Assembly (NCBI GenBank): GCA_947685225.1
Contig: CANTUV010000011.1
Coordinates: 65,460,501-65,524,500 of the forward strand
Direction: 5' to 3'
From: Garcia nutans
Taxonomy: Eukaryota > Streptophyta > Magnoliopsida > Malpighiales > Euphorbiaceae
DNA length: 64,000 nucleotides
Below the pieces are notes generated by a model. It did not search any database and was not told where the DNA came from. It worked only from the letters and a program-made list of their open reading frames with translations. Below, piece by piece: positions 27,271 through 39,029 of the stretch (position 1 is its first letter; every line of letters starts with the position of its first letter). The position numbers and the translations under genes were made by a program.

Positions 27271-28384
27271 CTGGAGACTGGGCAAGCTTGAAACTTCGAA
27301 TCAAAGAATCCCGAAATTCAATTAAAGCTTTAAATTAAGTTTTTAAAAATTATCAGTTCTTCAGAATTTGGAAGCTGAGAATCTAAAAGTCTTAACGGCA
27401 AGGCAAGCAAGTAAAGGCATAAGCGGAGAAATTCAATAGAAGACTACGTCGGTTTCAGCAGATTTGTATGCAATTGTACACCGGCTCTGTGCACCGAAAT
27501 TTACAGGCTATCTACTGTAAATGACCTGTCGTTTCTGTTTCTTGTTGAATAATCAGATAATCGCACAGTAAAACGACCATTTTCATTGAACAGTTCGCGC
27601 ACGATTAATATCCTCGTCAATAGCGTCAAATTTTAAAAGGCAAAGAAACGGCAAGTCGTAAATGGATGGCAGCGTCCAGAATATTCCCGACTTTTATGTA
27701 CATGACGACGGTCTATTTTTACCGGATGAAGTGTGAGAAGGAGAAAGTGTTTTTACTGTGAGAAGGAGAAAGTGTGATTCTGGTAGATATTTAATTGGAT
27801 TGCTTTCAAATTATATGTAATTTTAATTTGAATTTATATTTTAAATAGAACTTAAAAAAAAATTATGTATGTGAATTGATCAAGGTTAGTGATATATAGT
27901 GAATTGATTATGTGAATTGATCATGTAAAAACTCGGACACTCTGATATATAGTGAGTTAACACGTCTAACAACAAAATTATAATTTATTTTGTTAAAGGT
28001 TATTAACTAATATATTTCTTAAGCACACACACACACTTTTGCTGCTATGGAAATGCAAAGTCCCTGATTTGATCAAGTTAATTGACTCAAAATTATGTAT
28101 AAGTAAAATTGACTAAAGATGGCAGTCTATCAAGCATCTGAATAGAATGATTTTGTAGTGCATCTACTGAGTCTCCATTATGGTGGACAGATACTACAGA
28201 TGCTGAATACAACATTTCCACAAAAAATATAACAAAAATAAGAAATTTGGCCATTGTAATAAAGTTAGTAGTTATAGGTTCAGTCATAGAAATTTCAAAA
28301 TGCAGCTTCATAATTCTAGTAGAAAACACTTGAACATAAATAAAAAAATAATAAAAAAAGTGCAAAAGTAGCTGCTGCTGCTGA
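27271..28384. other. Hydrolase promoter region and PKS pseudogene 3' flank
   Basis: It holds the presumed transcription start of the hydrolase gene, a (CA)n run near 28023-28036, and the 3' flank of the polyketide synthase remnant. The open frame at 28093-28431 overlaps the PKS in another frame and has no homology signal that I recognise. Confidence 0.55.
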
Positions 28385-29715
28385 TCACAAGCTGCGAAGA
28401 AGGATGGCTTCAAACGTAATACCGGGGCCAAACGCTAAGGCAAGTCCCCATTCTTCTCCTCCTCTTTTCAATTCTTGTCTCATGTAATCCATAACATAGA
28501 ATACAGTGTTGCTGCTGACATTTCCATAATCCATGAGAGCCCTCCTACTGCATTCTAGCTTCTCAGTGTTTAGCGTCAGAGTACTCTCTAGCCTGTTAAG
28601 TATTGCTGGTCCACCTGGATGAACAGCCCAGAACAAATCATTGAATTCAGTTAATCCAACCTTTGACATGAGCTTTCTGCAGAATTCCTCTATATTATCT
28701 TCAATCTTTTGTGGAAGATCTCTTCCAAGCTTGAAATTGATACTCTCTTCAGAAAGGCGCCCATCAATGACATTTTGTGTGCCTGGCAAGAATTGCTGAA
28801 TTGCATAGTTCAGTTCCATAAAAGGAGATTCCTTATCTATAGGGTTGGTTCCAATTATCACAGCAGCAGCTCCATCACCAAAAAGTGCAGCGCCGACAGG
28901 TCATAAGGTGTGCCTTGTTTGGGGGCCGAAAACCAAGTATGGTAGTTTCTGTAGTAGTTAAGAAAACACAGCTTCCTGGATTGTTTTCAGCTATGTCCTT
29001 GGCAACTCTGAGGCCAGTGACACCACCATAACAGCCTAGAAAGTGTAGCATTACTCGACTAACATTACTCCTTAAGCCAAGCTGAGTAGCAAGATAAAGG
29101 TTGCCACCTGGTAAGCGTATCTCACTAGAAGAAACATATACAATATGGGTGATATCTTCTGCTGGTCTTCCCCACTCCTTGATGCAAGCAAGGCTTGCTT
29201 ACTTTGCCATCTCAACCACAGCAGGATTTGCTATTTCAAGTCTTTGTTTGATTGTTGGTGAGCCTTCAGTTGCAAGTTCAGGGTACTTTTCCAGAATCTC
29301 CTTTGACATCACTGTGTATCTTGTCTTCACAGTAGTGGTTTTACCTACCAAAAGTGAAAGAAATGGATGGTGAATATGAAAAAAAATGATCTTCAATGAA
29401 TGAATATCACAAGTTGCCTCAAGGTTGCCCGATGCATCAAGAAGTGTGAGAATTTAGTTAGGAAAATTTGAACCCAACAAGCGAACTTAACAACAATTAG
29501 TAGAAAAATTCCACTTACAAAGTATCTCCAATTTCTCCTTGATGGATACATCTTGGCATTTGGTGTCGCGGATATAGCCCTTAACCTGGCAGTCTTGGGG
29601 AATGAGTTGTCTAGGAAAGGCCTTGCCTAATGCAAGTATAGTTGCCTTCCCTCGAGTAGTACGCCTAGTGATGACAGGATAGTGCCCTGAAGCACCATTG
29701 CTCTCTGGTTTTGGC
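28385..29715 (-). pseudogene. Type III polyketide synthase pseudogene, LAP5/PKSB-like
   Basis: Two exons as in plant type III PKS genes: exon 1 29715-29519 (MPKPESNGASG... LALGKAFPRQL), exon 2 29344-28385. The intron splits the conserved LC/KTTTVKTRY codon. The active-site region LGCYGGVTGLRVAKDIAENN with its catalytic Cys, the HPGGPAI motif, the RRALMDYGNVSSNT motif and the AFGPGIT motif are all present. They resemble LAP5/PKSB, which in Arabidopsis anthers makes alkyl-pyrone precursors of sporopollenin. Three lesions break it. TAA at 29199-29201 replaces a Glu codon after EMAK. Two single-base losses lie near 28909-28913 and 28895-28899, around the RPPNKA..PYDLVGAA stretch, and the distal part reads in another frame. 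An upstream in-frame ATG at 29735 could be an alternative start. Confidence 0.88.
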
Positions 29716-30896
29716 ATCGTGAAGAGGTTTAGCACAAGATAGTTTGATAAGAAAAGGACTTAATTAAAGAAATAATCAGGAAGTAGGAGAATATAAAAAA
29801 GTGCTCAGCTTTTGTTGGAGAAAGGCTGGTGTTGAGGAAGACTGGCATGAAAAATAAAAAAATGTACATTTGATTTTTGTTTGGTAATGTTTTTGGTTTT
29901 TGTGGTTGGAACTGGAAGGTGAGTGCTTCAGTGCAGGGTAACAATCTTTTCCTGACCTCATTTTTTTTTTCTTTTTCTTTTGTATATCACCCATACAAAA
30001 ACCATTTTACAACATATGCTCAACCCAACTTTCACTTAACTTCTTTTCCTGCATAATATTTGAAGAAGATAAGTATGTAGTTAAAGATTGTGACACTGTC
30101 ACACATAAAAGTAAAAGAACAAAATAAACACAGAAAATATTAACACATCACCATAAGTATAAATTAGACAAACTAAAATAAAAAAATATTTCTGTATATT
30201 ACACAGCGAAGGCTGTGAACTAGAGATAATAGATTATTTGTCCCCTTAATAAAAACCATGATGACAGCAACATGCAACTACACTGTTATATTACCAGCAG
30301 AACATGAGATGGAAGATTAGTAATACATGTATGTGCACCCATTCAAGTACATAGTACACCTGAAATGAAAGAGAAAACAAGAGAAAATCACATAGTCTTT
30401 CTGCAAAGTGTTGTGAAATTGAATAGAGTTTTGCAAATACAGGCACCAAAAAAATTAAAAGGCATCTATCTAGATGAATTCATGCCTCGATACAGTATAT
30501 GTTTTGCTACTACATGTAGCTTTGTCAAAGGAAAATAAAGCAAGCTTATGAAAGTACAGATATAAAGAATGGTTCACATTGCTCACATAACCAAGCCATG
30601 CCAACAGGTATGTGCAGAAGTCTTCCATCTCCACTGAGTATCAATGCGCTAATGCCAGAGCTCTTGAGTCCATTCAACAAATCACTTCCCAATATTTAGA
30701 GGGTTAACTTCCTGAAACTTTTGAGCAACAGTTTTGTTCAATGACTCATCAAGAGCCTATTCATGAGTTTCAATATGAGGAGACACTTGATCCGTGCATG
30801 TCCAACCCATATGCCTTTCTAGGTTCAACCTGTAAACCTATGGAAAGTAAAATGTTGCATTTGAATGATACAATCACGCTTTACAGGTCTGAGTTC
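29716..30896. other. Intergenic: PKS remnant 5' flank and PPR 3' flank
   Basis: No gene is recognisable. Short frames are in AT- or poly-purine-rich sequence. Confidence 0.6.
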
Positions 30897-33188
30897 TCAG
30901 CACCCCGAAGATGATTTCTGGGATTTGTCTGACTGCTTCTCCCTTGGCATCCTCTTAGATAGAAATTTTACTTCTTCTGATCTTCCCCCAGCTTCTAAGG
31001 CAACTCTCAGATCTTCTAGGCAGCTCAGTTGTTGACCTTTGCCTCTCTCCACCAGCTCATAGTACAACCTGAATGCTTCTGAAACTTTTTTCATTTTACA
31101 AAGACCTTGAATTACTGTATTGCACGTGTTAATATCAACGTTGTGATGTTTCTCCAAACAAAAGAGCAACATTTTGTGTGCCTCTAATAATTTTCTGCTC
31201 CGAGAGAGGAATACAATCAATTCTTCCATCTCAACCACATACCCATTATCATAAAGTAAACCAATAACCCGCAATGCTTTATTTGGCAGTCCGGTGCTAA
31301 AGAGCAATCTTACAGTATGTGCAGATAGATTCACATTTTGTCTAATTTTCCCCTCCAACATCAATACTACCAAACTAGCTGATTCATGGGCATAACCCTT
31401 TTTCAGAAGACCTGCAAGTACAGAATGGAAAGTAGAAGTTTTAGGGACAATGGAACTCTTTAGCATCTTCTCTAGAGTCTGGAAGGCAAGAACAGGTACA
31501 TCTTTCTGCAAGAGACCATCAATCAACGACTGATAGATCTCAAAATCAGGCTCAAAATCTCTTCTTAGCATCAAAACCAAGAGCTCAAACCCAGCTTCAA
31601 AAGTACCTTCCTTACAGTGCCCCATTATCAGAGTTTTGTAAGAAGAAGGATCTTGTGTTCCTCTTTTCATTAGCTGCCTGAACACTCTTTCTGCCTTGTT
31701 AGTCCTCCCACTTTTACACAACTGCTCAAACATGGATCTGTATGCTGCAACAAGAGGTGTACACCCATCATCTCTTAATAAAATATCCTTCTCCAGTAGT
31801 TTATCAAACATCTGCTCTGCTCTCCCAAAGTCCCCTATCTGACAAAAAGTCCTTATTAAAACACTGTATGTAGCAGAATCTGGTTGGACCTTCAACTCCA
31901 TCATCTTCTCAAACACCTTCAGGGCCTCATCCAATTTCCCTGCATTGCAATGAGCATTAATCAATGTATTAAAAGTACAGGTATCAGGAGTAAATCCTCC
32001 GACCCCCAAGGCTCCCTCCAAAATCTCTTTGATCTTATCAATCTTCTGCACCTCACAAAGACCTTTAATAAGCGTGTTATAAGTAACTTCATTTGGTTTT
32101 AATCCATCATTGACCATCTCTTCAAAAACAACCAAAGCATCATCAATATCTTGCTTCATACAATATCCTCTAACCAAAGTGGTGTAAGTAACAACATCAG
32201 GATTCAAATCTTTACTTTTCTTAACCATCCCCTTAACCAAGTTATGTGCAATCCTAACCTTCCCTGTTCTACACAACCCATCAACAAGCGTATTATAAGT
32301 TACAATATCAGGCGCACACTTAAAGCGTGACATTTCATTGAAAAACCTAAACCCCTCATCAACCATTGAATTCTTGCAGAACCCCCTGATGAGAATGTTA
32401 AAGGTATACGCATCAGGCGTAACACCATATGTGCTAAGCATTTCGTCGAACACACTCTTGGCCATATTGGTCCGTCCACGTTTAAGCAAAATCAACAAAA
32501 GACTATTAAATGTGACCACAGATGGAGAAACTCCAACAGATTTCATCGAAGTAAAAAGCTTTACAGACTCTTGAAACAGCCCCGCTCGACCATAACTTCT
32601 GATTAAGCTATTAAAGAACCTATCCTCGAGCTTAACCGTACCATTAGACTTCCTCTTGATGGAATACAGGAAATTACGCGCTATATTAAGATTCCGAGAG
32701 CGACCCAAGATTTCTAGCATCAAGAAATAGGATTGGTCATTATGGGTGAAGCCCATTTTCGTAACCCAATTGAAGAATTGGAGAGCTTTTGATGGGGTTT
32801 TGATGAGGCGAAGAACTTGGAAGACAGTGGTTTTTGAGAATGAAGGAGAGAAAGATGAGAGTGAAGACTCGAGCTCACTTGACCAGGATTTGGAGTTGAT
32901 GAGTCGCGCCATGGATTTAGCCTTCTTGGTTTTAGTGGAGGCTTTCGGTTTGACATTACAATCCGGAGCTTCATCATCATGGTTCACAGTCTCTTGGGAG
33001 GAGTAACACCTGTAAAGAGTTATAAAAAGATTTAAATTAGTAAATAAAATGCTGTGCAATTGACTAGAAGATGCAAAAGATAATTTGAAGTACCTGAGAG
33101 CTACGTGAAGTTCCTGAAAGTTTAACCGGGAAAATTGCCTGGCAGACAATGGCAATGTCCGACCCTGAGAATTGAGAGTGGCGATCAT
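30897..33188 (-). CDS. P-class pentatricopeptide repeat protein
   Basis: Sequence-specific RNA-binding protein of the PPR family, which acts in chloroplasts or mitochondria on RNA processing, stability or translation. The open frame is 763 codons. From about residue 150 it is a continuous array of 35-residue PPR units, for example VVTYNTLVDGLCRTGK, EVTYNTLIKGLCEVQK and TCTFNTLINAHCNAGK. No E, DYW or SMR domain is present, so it is a P-class member. The basic, Ser-rich N-terminus fits an organelle transit peptide. It recalls the Arabidopsis At1g02060 group, but I am not certain of orthology. An 84-nt AT-rich stretch, 33093-33010, begins GTACTT and ends TTTACAG, is a multiple of three, and sits where the frame reads an unusual hydrophobic insert. 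If it is spliced, the protein is 735 aa. Confidence 0.9.
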   Translation of the reverse strand: MIATLNSQGRTLPLSARQFSRLNFQELHVALRYFKLSFASSSQLHSILFTNLNLFITLYRCYSSQETVNHDDEAPDCNVKPKASTKTKKAKSMARLINSKSWSSELESSLSSFSPSFSKTTVFQVLRLIKTPSKALQFFNWVTKMGFTHNDQSYFLMLEILGRSRNLNIARNFLYSIKRKSNGTVKLEDRFFNSLIRSYGRAGLFQESVKLFTSMKSVGVSPSVVTFNSLLLILLKRGRTNMAKSVFDEMLSTYGVTPDAYTFNILIRGFCKNSMVDEGFRFFNEMSRFKCAPDIVTYNTLVDGLCRTGKVRIAHNLVKGMVKKSKDLNPDVVTYTTLVRGYCMKQDIDDALVVFEEMVNDGLKPNEVTYNTLIKGLCEVQKIDKIKEILEGALGVGGFTPDTCTFNTLINAHCNAGKLDEALKVFEKMMELKVQPDSATYSVLIRTFCQIGDFGRAEQMFDKLLEKDILLRDDGCTPLVAAYRSMFEQLCKSGRTNKAERVFRQLMKRGTQDPSSYKTLIMGHCKEGTFEAGFELLVLMLRRDFEPDFEIYQSLIDGLLQKDVPVLAFQTLEKMLKSSIVPKTSTFHSVLAGLLKKGYAHESASLVVLMLEGKIRQNVNLSAHTVRLLFSTGLPNKALRVIGLLYDNGYVVEMEELIVFLSRSRKLLEAHKMLLFCLEKHHNVDINTCNTVIQGLCKMKKVSEAFRLYYELVERGKGQQLSCLEDLRVALEAGGRSEEVKFLSKRMPREKQSDKSQKSSSGC

Positions 33189-33775
33189 GAATACAGCGTA
33201 GCATTTGAAGATGCCCTACGACTAAAAATATATTTGCTGGAATGGAGAGTCGAGATACGACATGTCGTTTCTCATGCCATATTTTAATAATTAAACAAAA
33301 TTATCAAAATATATTACAAATTAATAGAATATTTTAAATATATAATCAAATTTGGCATATATAACATGAATATAAAATAAAATGATTACATACAAGTCTC
33401 TGATCTTTTTCACAATTATTCTTTTAATAAAGTTTGCATGATAAATTAATACAAATTTTAATTAACAAAATATAATATTTATAAGAAAAAATAAATATAA
33501 CGAGAGAAAAATCTAACCATTAAGATTAATAATAAATAATTATAAAAATACATACATTCTTAATAATTATTAAATCATGATCAGCTCTAAGCTTCTCTTG
33601 CTTTACCACCAAACATATATCTTATCTGCTTCAACTGTTTCTTTCATAATTTCTTACAACATATGAACACAGTTAGTTGACATGTTCATTTAACCATCTT
33701 CTACGAGTCGCAACTGGAAATATCAATTTGCTTTGCAATTGCATGAACTGAAGTTACACACTTACACCTCAACCT
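33189..33775. other. Short intergenic region between PPR and CHR10 remnant
   Basis: AT-rich DNA upstream of the PPR start and downstream of the CHR10 stop. No feature is recognised. Confidence 0.6.
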
Positions 33776-36700
33776 TCAAGATGATCGTTTATAATAGTAC
33801 CTGAGAACATAAGATGAAACCAACTTACTTTTCAGGAATGGAGAGAGATATAGAGTGGTGGCTTTGTGCCGCTCTTTTTCTAATGAAAAGAAGACATACG
33901 CATATATCTTAATGCCATAAATGGAAGCATATTTTCGTAGAAGACGTTCCATAGAGTACCACTGCGACTGGTTGGATTCATCTTGATACCCGATTCGAGG
34001 CATGTGGATGGAAGATTGTGGAAAAATCGAATGCCAATACGTCAGTTAATTTATGTATGAAATAGGCAAAGACAATTTAAGAAGTATGACTTTCAAGTTA
34101 ACAGCAGTCAGTGGCGGTCTCTGAACACCGGCAATATGAGAGTTCGTATCATGCTCAATTGTGTGATGATTAGATTACAATTTACAGAATTACAAGCAAA
34201 ATACTTCATGTTCAAGTTTCCAGATTTCATAGTTTATCCTTGGTTTCCCAAGGCAAGGAAAAACCGAAGTGAGATAACTTGTGCAGTTGCATATTACTAG
34301 GTGTTAGAGATAAAGAAAGAAACAAGTAATCACGATCCTCAAAACTGCCAAATGGCTTATCTTGCTTTCTACTCTCAATTAAAAAAAATCCAACTAAACC
34401 AAAAGTGGAAGATCATACCAGAATTCTGAGCTGCCGCAAATGAAACTTTGGATAGGCAACGTTCCAAGTCAGAAATAGAGATGTTGCTGCGGGGCATTTT
34501 ACGCCTAGGATTATATGATTGCACAACAGCCAAAGCCACCCACTGAGGAGAATCACCTTCCACACTCTGTCCATCAGTGTCCTCTGTGGCATTAAATGGG
34601 CTAAGAGAGATTAAAAATCATAAACAGAAAAAGAAAAACATCTTAAATGCTAAAAGAAGCCAGAAATACAAGAATGATTACATATTTGTAACAAGAGACA
34701 ACTACATAAGTTGTTTCAGCAAATTAGCAATAGTTGCTGAAAAGAGAATGAGTTACTAGGAATTGTATGCTTATTACTTTGCTCTTGACTATCATTAAGT
34801 ATTGATCAGAATCAGCATTAGCTAGCTAAGAAATCAAAATTTCTGTCATTAATACCAAACCTAGCAATGTAAAGTACCAAATGTAGCAATGCAATATACA
34901 ATACATCTGCATATCTGCAGAGATTTGTCGAATTGATTCAAACAGCTTATATTTGCATATCATACCACTCTGCACAATTCAAAATTTGTTGTATTCCTTA
35001 TTATGGCTATCTGCCTCTCTGCACCTGTGCAATATGCAAGACAGAGAAAACCAGTTTGGATAACAAAAGAGTGGGATGCAAGAAGACTGAACATAAAAGC
35101 TGACCTGTAATCCTTATAAGATGGAGATCACCAAGATGAAGGTCCCTAAATTCTGAAGCCTGTTGATATGCATTGGGGACACTTGAAGACAGCTTGGCCA
35201 GTGCATCAAACATTCCTCCATGGCCCCAATTTCCAGAGTCATCCACACAACTGCCAAATTAATATCAAAGTCAAACCTGACAGTAATGTAGATTACTACT
35301 TGACAAAATTGAAGTACTACTTGACAAAATTCAAGTGTTTGTGACTAGTCTGATCTATTTTCCATAGAATAGAATGTACAAACTCATCTTAAAAGTTAGC
35401 AGAACAATAGAGCACCTCGTCTTCATTAATATCACATTCAAAGCAGGAAATAATAGAAAACAAGCATTCACCAGAATCAATCACCATCATCAGCTAATCA
35501 TTGAGGAAGCAAATTAGTGGTATCTTTGATACAAGGAAGAACCTGAATATGATTGTGGGCTCGGATGGGCAGACTTTTGCTGGATCTGTACAACCTCAAA
35601 CAACAAATTGAAGAGAACCAGCATTTGACAATACATCACCATCCACATTTTGGTCAGGATCTTGAATAGACAGTGAATAATATCCAAGGGATTTCCACTT
35701 AGATAACTTTTTCTCCTCTGCTTTCTTCGTTGCAGCCTCAAGTTTAAGAAGCCTATCCTCTCGTAAGTTCCTTCTATGTCCCAAATCCAAGACCTGGATC
35801 TCGCTTGATTGTGATGTTTCCTTAAATTTTTCAACCCATGAGAGAGATGATTTCTCGTCAAGACCAGGATCATAATCCACAAAAGCAGAATTTCCCCTAA
35901 TCATATCAAATCCACTGTCTTTATCAGTATGATTAAACTCATACTTACTATCCTCCTTTCTCAATGTCTGATAATTACGCATTGCAATTACTTTCTCTAT
36001 CATAACATTCAATTCCGGCACGTTCAGTTCATCTGATTTTTCAGCATTGATATCCAAAGGATCACACATATGTAACCCAATTATGATAGATCGCAAATCA
36101 ATGGTTTCAACTTCTGCTGTTTCTACTCCTTCCTGCTTCACAACATCATCCCCTACAACATTATGACTAAGCTCCAATTTTCTCTCTGCTCTTCGCATAA
36201 TAACCTAAATCCACACATTTGGACAATCCAACAGTGTTAAAAAAATCATCAATCAAGTCTCAATAATAGATATAAATAACACACCTCTTCAACTGTACGC
36301 CTTGTAATAAAGTTTATTGACAACACATGATTCATTTGACCAATCCGGTGTGCTCGCTGTAAATCCCGCTTGCCAACCTGGGGATTCCAATCTTGCTCAT
36401 AGAATATATAACCTATGCAAATTTTTTGTAACCATGTCAAAAATATATGACATCTCGTAAAAATCTATGTCACTTCTCAAGGAATTAAACATCTGCTCAG
36501 ACATCAATTACACTACCAAAAAGTTCTTTTTAAAATGTCATACATCATAAACTCCAGCAGACATCATATAAGTCATTTTAATACAAGTCAATACAGCACG
36601 AGTTATGCTTATCCAAGAAGTCATTTTAAGTGGAAGCACATAGTCCAAGTCAATACATCTAGAACCAAAAAATAAATTGTCATCCTTGATCCCCAATATC

Positions 36701-38384
36701 TCTTATTCTAAACCTCAGACATCACAGTGTGAGGATTAAAATTAAAACATGGTGGTTGTACTATAGTTACAAAATTTTTGGCAGATAAACCATTCTGTCT
36801 CAGCTTGACTAATGAATTCACAGGGCAAAAGATAATTATTTGGAATTTTAGATAAAACCCACCGTGTCTGCAGCCACAAGATTTAAGCCAACTCCTCCAG
36901 CCCTTGTAGATATCATGAAGACAAAATAACTATTTTCATCAAATTCAGAATCTGACCTCCCTGATTGCCCACTAAACCTTCTTATGGCAGCAAACCGTTC
37001 CTCAGCCCGAACTGAACCATCAAGACGCTCATAGGAATGCTTGCGTAACTCCAAAAAATCCTATATTGCATAAAATTCCCATAATTAACAAATTGTAAAA
37101 AGATACAACACTATGTAACCAAGCTGAAGGAATTAATAAAGTTGTAAGGTTATGTAAGTGTAAAATGTCAAGTGTAAGGGTCATTTGAGCAAAGAGGAGA
37201 ACACGATGTCCAGAATAATGTAGCTTCTGAAGTAGTTGGTCCAAAATTACAAGCTTTCCACTGGCCTGAATGCAAAGGTGAACCCAAATGGACTCGGTAT
37301 GCACTCCAAAAAGCACAATAGATATTAAAACTAGTGGAATCAAAGAGTTAGAGATGACATACAGAGTTGCCTCTTTCCAACTTCAAAAGTTTTATATCTA
37401 AGGTGGTGTTTGATAAAGCTGAAAATTTAAGTACTGAATTTTTAAGAACTGGAATAATATAAGTGACAGAATTGAGTGGCTGAAAAATTTTAGCTGTTAG
37501 TGCTGACTGACGTTATGAATAACTCTTTCTTTATTTATTGTACAGTCATGGTAACTTGCAACCAGGTTCAAACTCTGCTCCAACTATCACTTCCCATACC
37601 ACATAAACAACAGTCAACAACGCTACCTGAACGAGGTGTTCACCCTCTTCATATGGCGCAGGCTCGATGCCAGGAAAGAGGTGGCTACACGCTTTTCGTA
37701 GCCGTATTACCTGTACACAAGAGGAAAATTAATGGATAAAAAATTAAGAGGAAGCATGTCAGGGAATATCTTTTTTTTTATATATAATTTTGAAGGGATT
37801 CTAGAAATATCATTCGATTCAAATAACACGAGGAAAAAAGTAGTTTGCCATAATGTGATGCTCAAGGCCAAAAAAAAAAGAGAAGTTAGATTACAATATT
37901 ATGCAAAGACTGATGATTTGAAGATGCAGAAGACAACGCAAGAAGTTTTGGTAGATCTTTCCTCAATATTGACTCATACACCCTCTTCTGGAGGCTTACC
38001 AAAGGAGCCATCCTATCAAGATCAAGCAAAACATGAAATCAAATTTTTTTAGCAAACAGACTCTTGAACATGTTTCATGAGTAACATAACACACTAAATT
38101 CGAAACACAACAAACTTACACAGTAACCTCAGTAAGGGGGGGTAGCACCAGGTTTCCAGACTCTATAAGCTTGGATTTTGTTCTTCGAAGCATGAAGGCT
38201 TTCAATATGCATTTTAAGGTCTTAAACTGCTCCTTGACATTGTCTGCATGAAGACCTGTTGAACAATAACAGTTTGCAGTATTTATAAATCCAAAATAAT
38301 TCAGCTTGAAGAAAATATTTTCACAGCCAGAAGCAACGCACAATGAAGTCAAATATAAAAGTCATATTTCTTAAAATTAAATAA

Positions 38385-39029
38385 GAGGGTGTTTCTCAAA
38401 ACTTAAAAGCTGGTCAAAACTGATTATAAGCAGTTTTTAGATTATAAGTTGTTTATTTAAGTGTTTCTGAAAACTTAAATAGAAAATTATAATCTGATTT
38501 TAATCAGTTTTTTAAAAGTTGGGTTTTGCTACTTTTTTTTTAAGCACTTATTTTTTAAGCAGTTTTGACCAAGTAAAAGACTATACTATCCCTACCTAAT
38601 CTTCAATATTTCAAATTTGTCCACCCTATACACTTTAGTTCCCATCAAAATTCTTTTACGTTTATTATTATTATTAAATAAATTTTATTATTATTATTAT
38701 TGCAAAATAAATTTTGAATTGACATTTAAAAAATTATTTTTATACAATAAATAAACTCAGGGACAGTTTGGTCATTTTGACAATTTCTGTAATTAAAAAC
38801 TGATTATAAGCTGATTTTACAGAAACACTTAAAAATAATTTATTGTATAAAATGAGCTGAAAAATAACGCAAAGATTTTACAGAAACACTTAACTGATTA
38901 TAAACTGATTATCAGCTGATTATTAACTAGTTTACAGAAACGCTTAACTGTTTATTTTTAATCTGATTATAATCTAAAAATCACTTATTCACAATAAGCT
39001 GAAAAGCTCCAGTTTTGAGAAACACACTC
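38385..39029. mobile_element. 645-bp hAT-like MITE in a CHR10 intron
   Basis: The left end GAGGGTGTTTCTCAAAACT and the right end, on the other strand, GAGTGTGTTTCTCAAAACT form a terminal inverted repeat of about 19 bp with one mismatch. Imperfect 8-bp flanks TTAAATAA and TAAAACAA (6 of 8 match) suggest a decayed target duplication. The inside has several inverted AACTGATTATAAGC-type words and no coding frame. Confidence 0.7.

Noticed and set aside
28093..28431. 112-codon minus-strand frame
   Set aside because: It overlaps the PKS C-terminus in another frame and reads AT-rich 3' flank; it has no domain.
37391..37560. Possible further MITE starting GGTGGTGTTTGATAAAGC
   Set aside because: Only one end is recognisable; no matching inverted end or target duplication was found.
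37732..38052. 106-codon plus-strand frame
   Set aside because: It is antisense to CHR10 exon 8, which has the right homology and splice signals on the minus strand.
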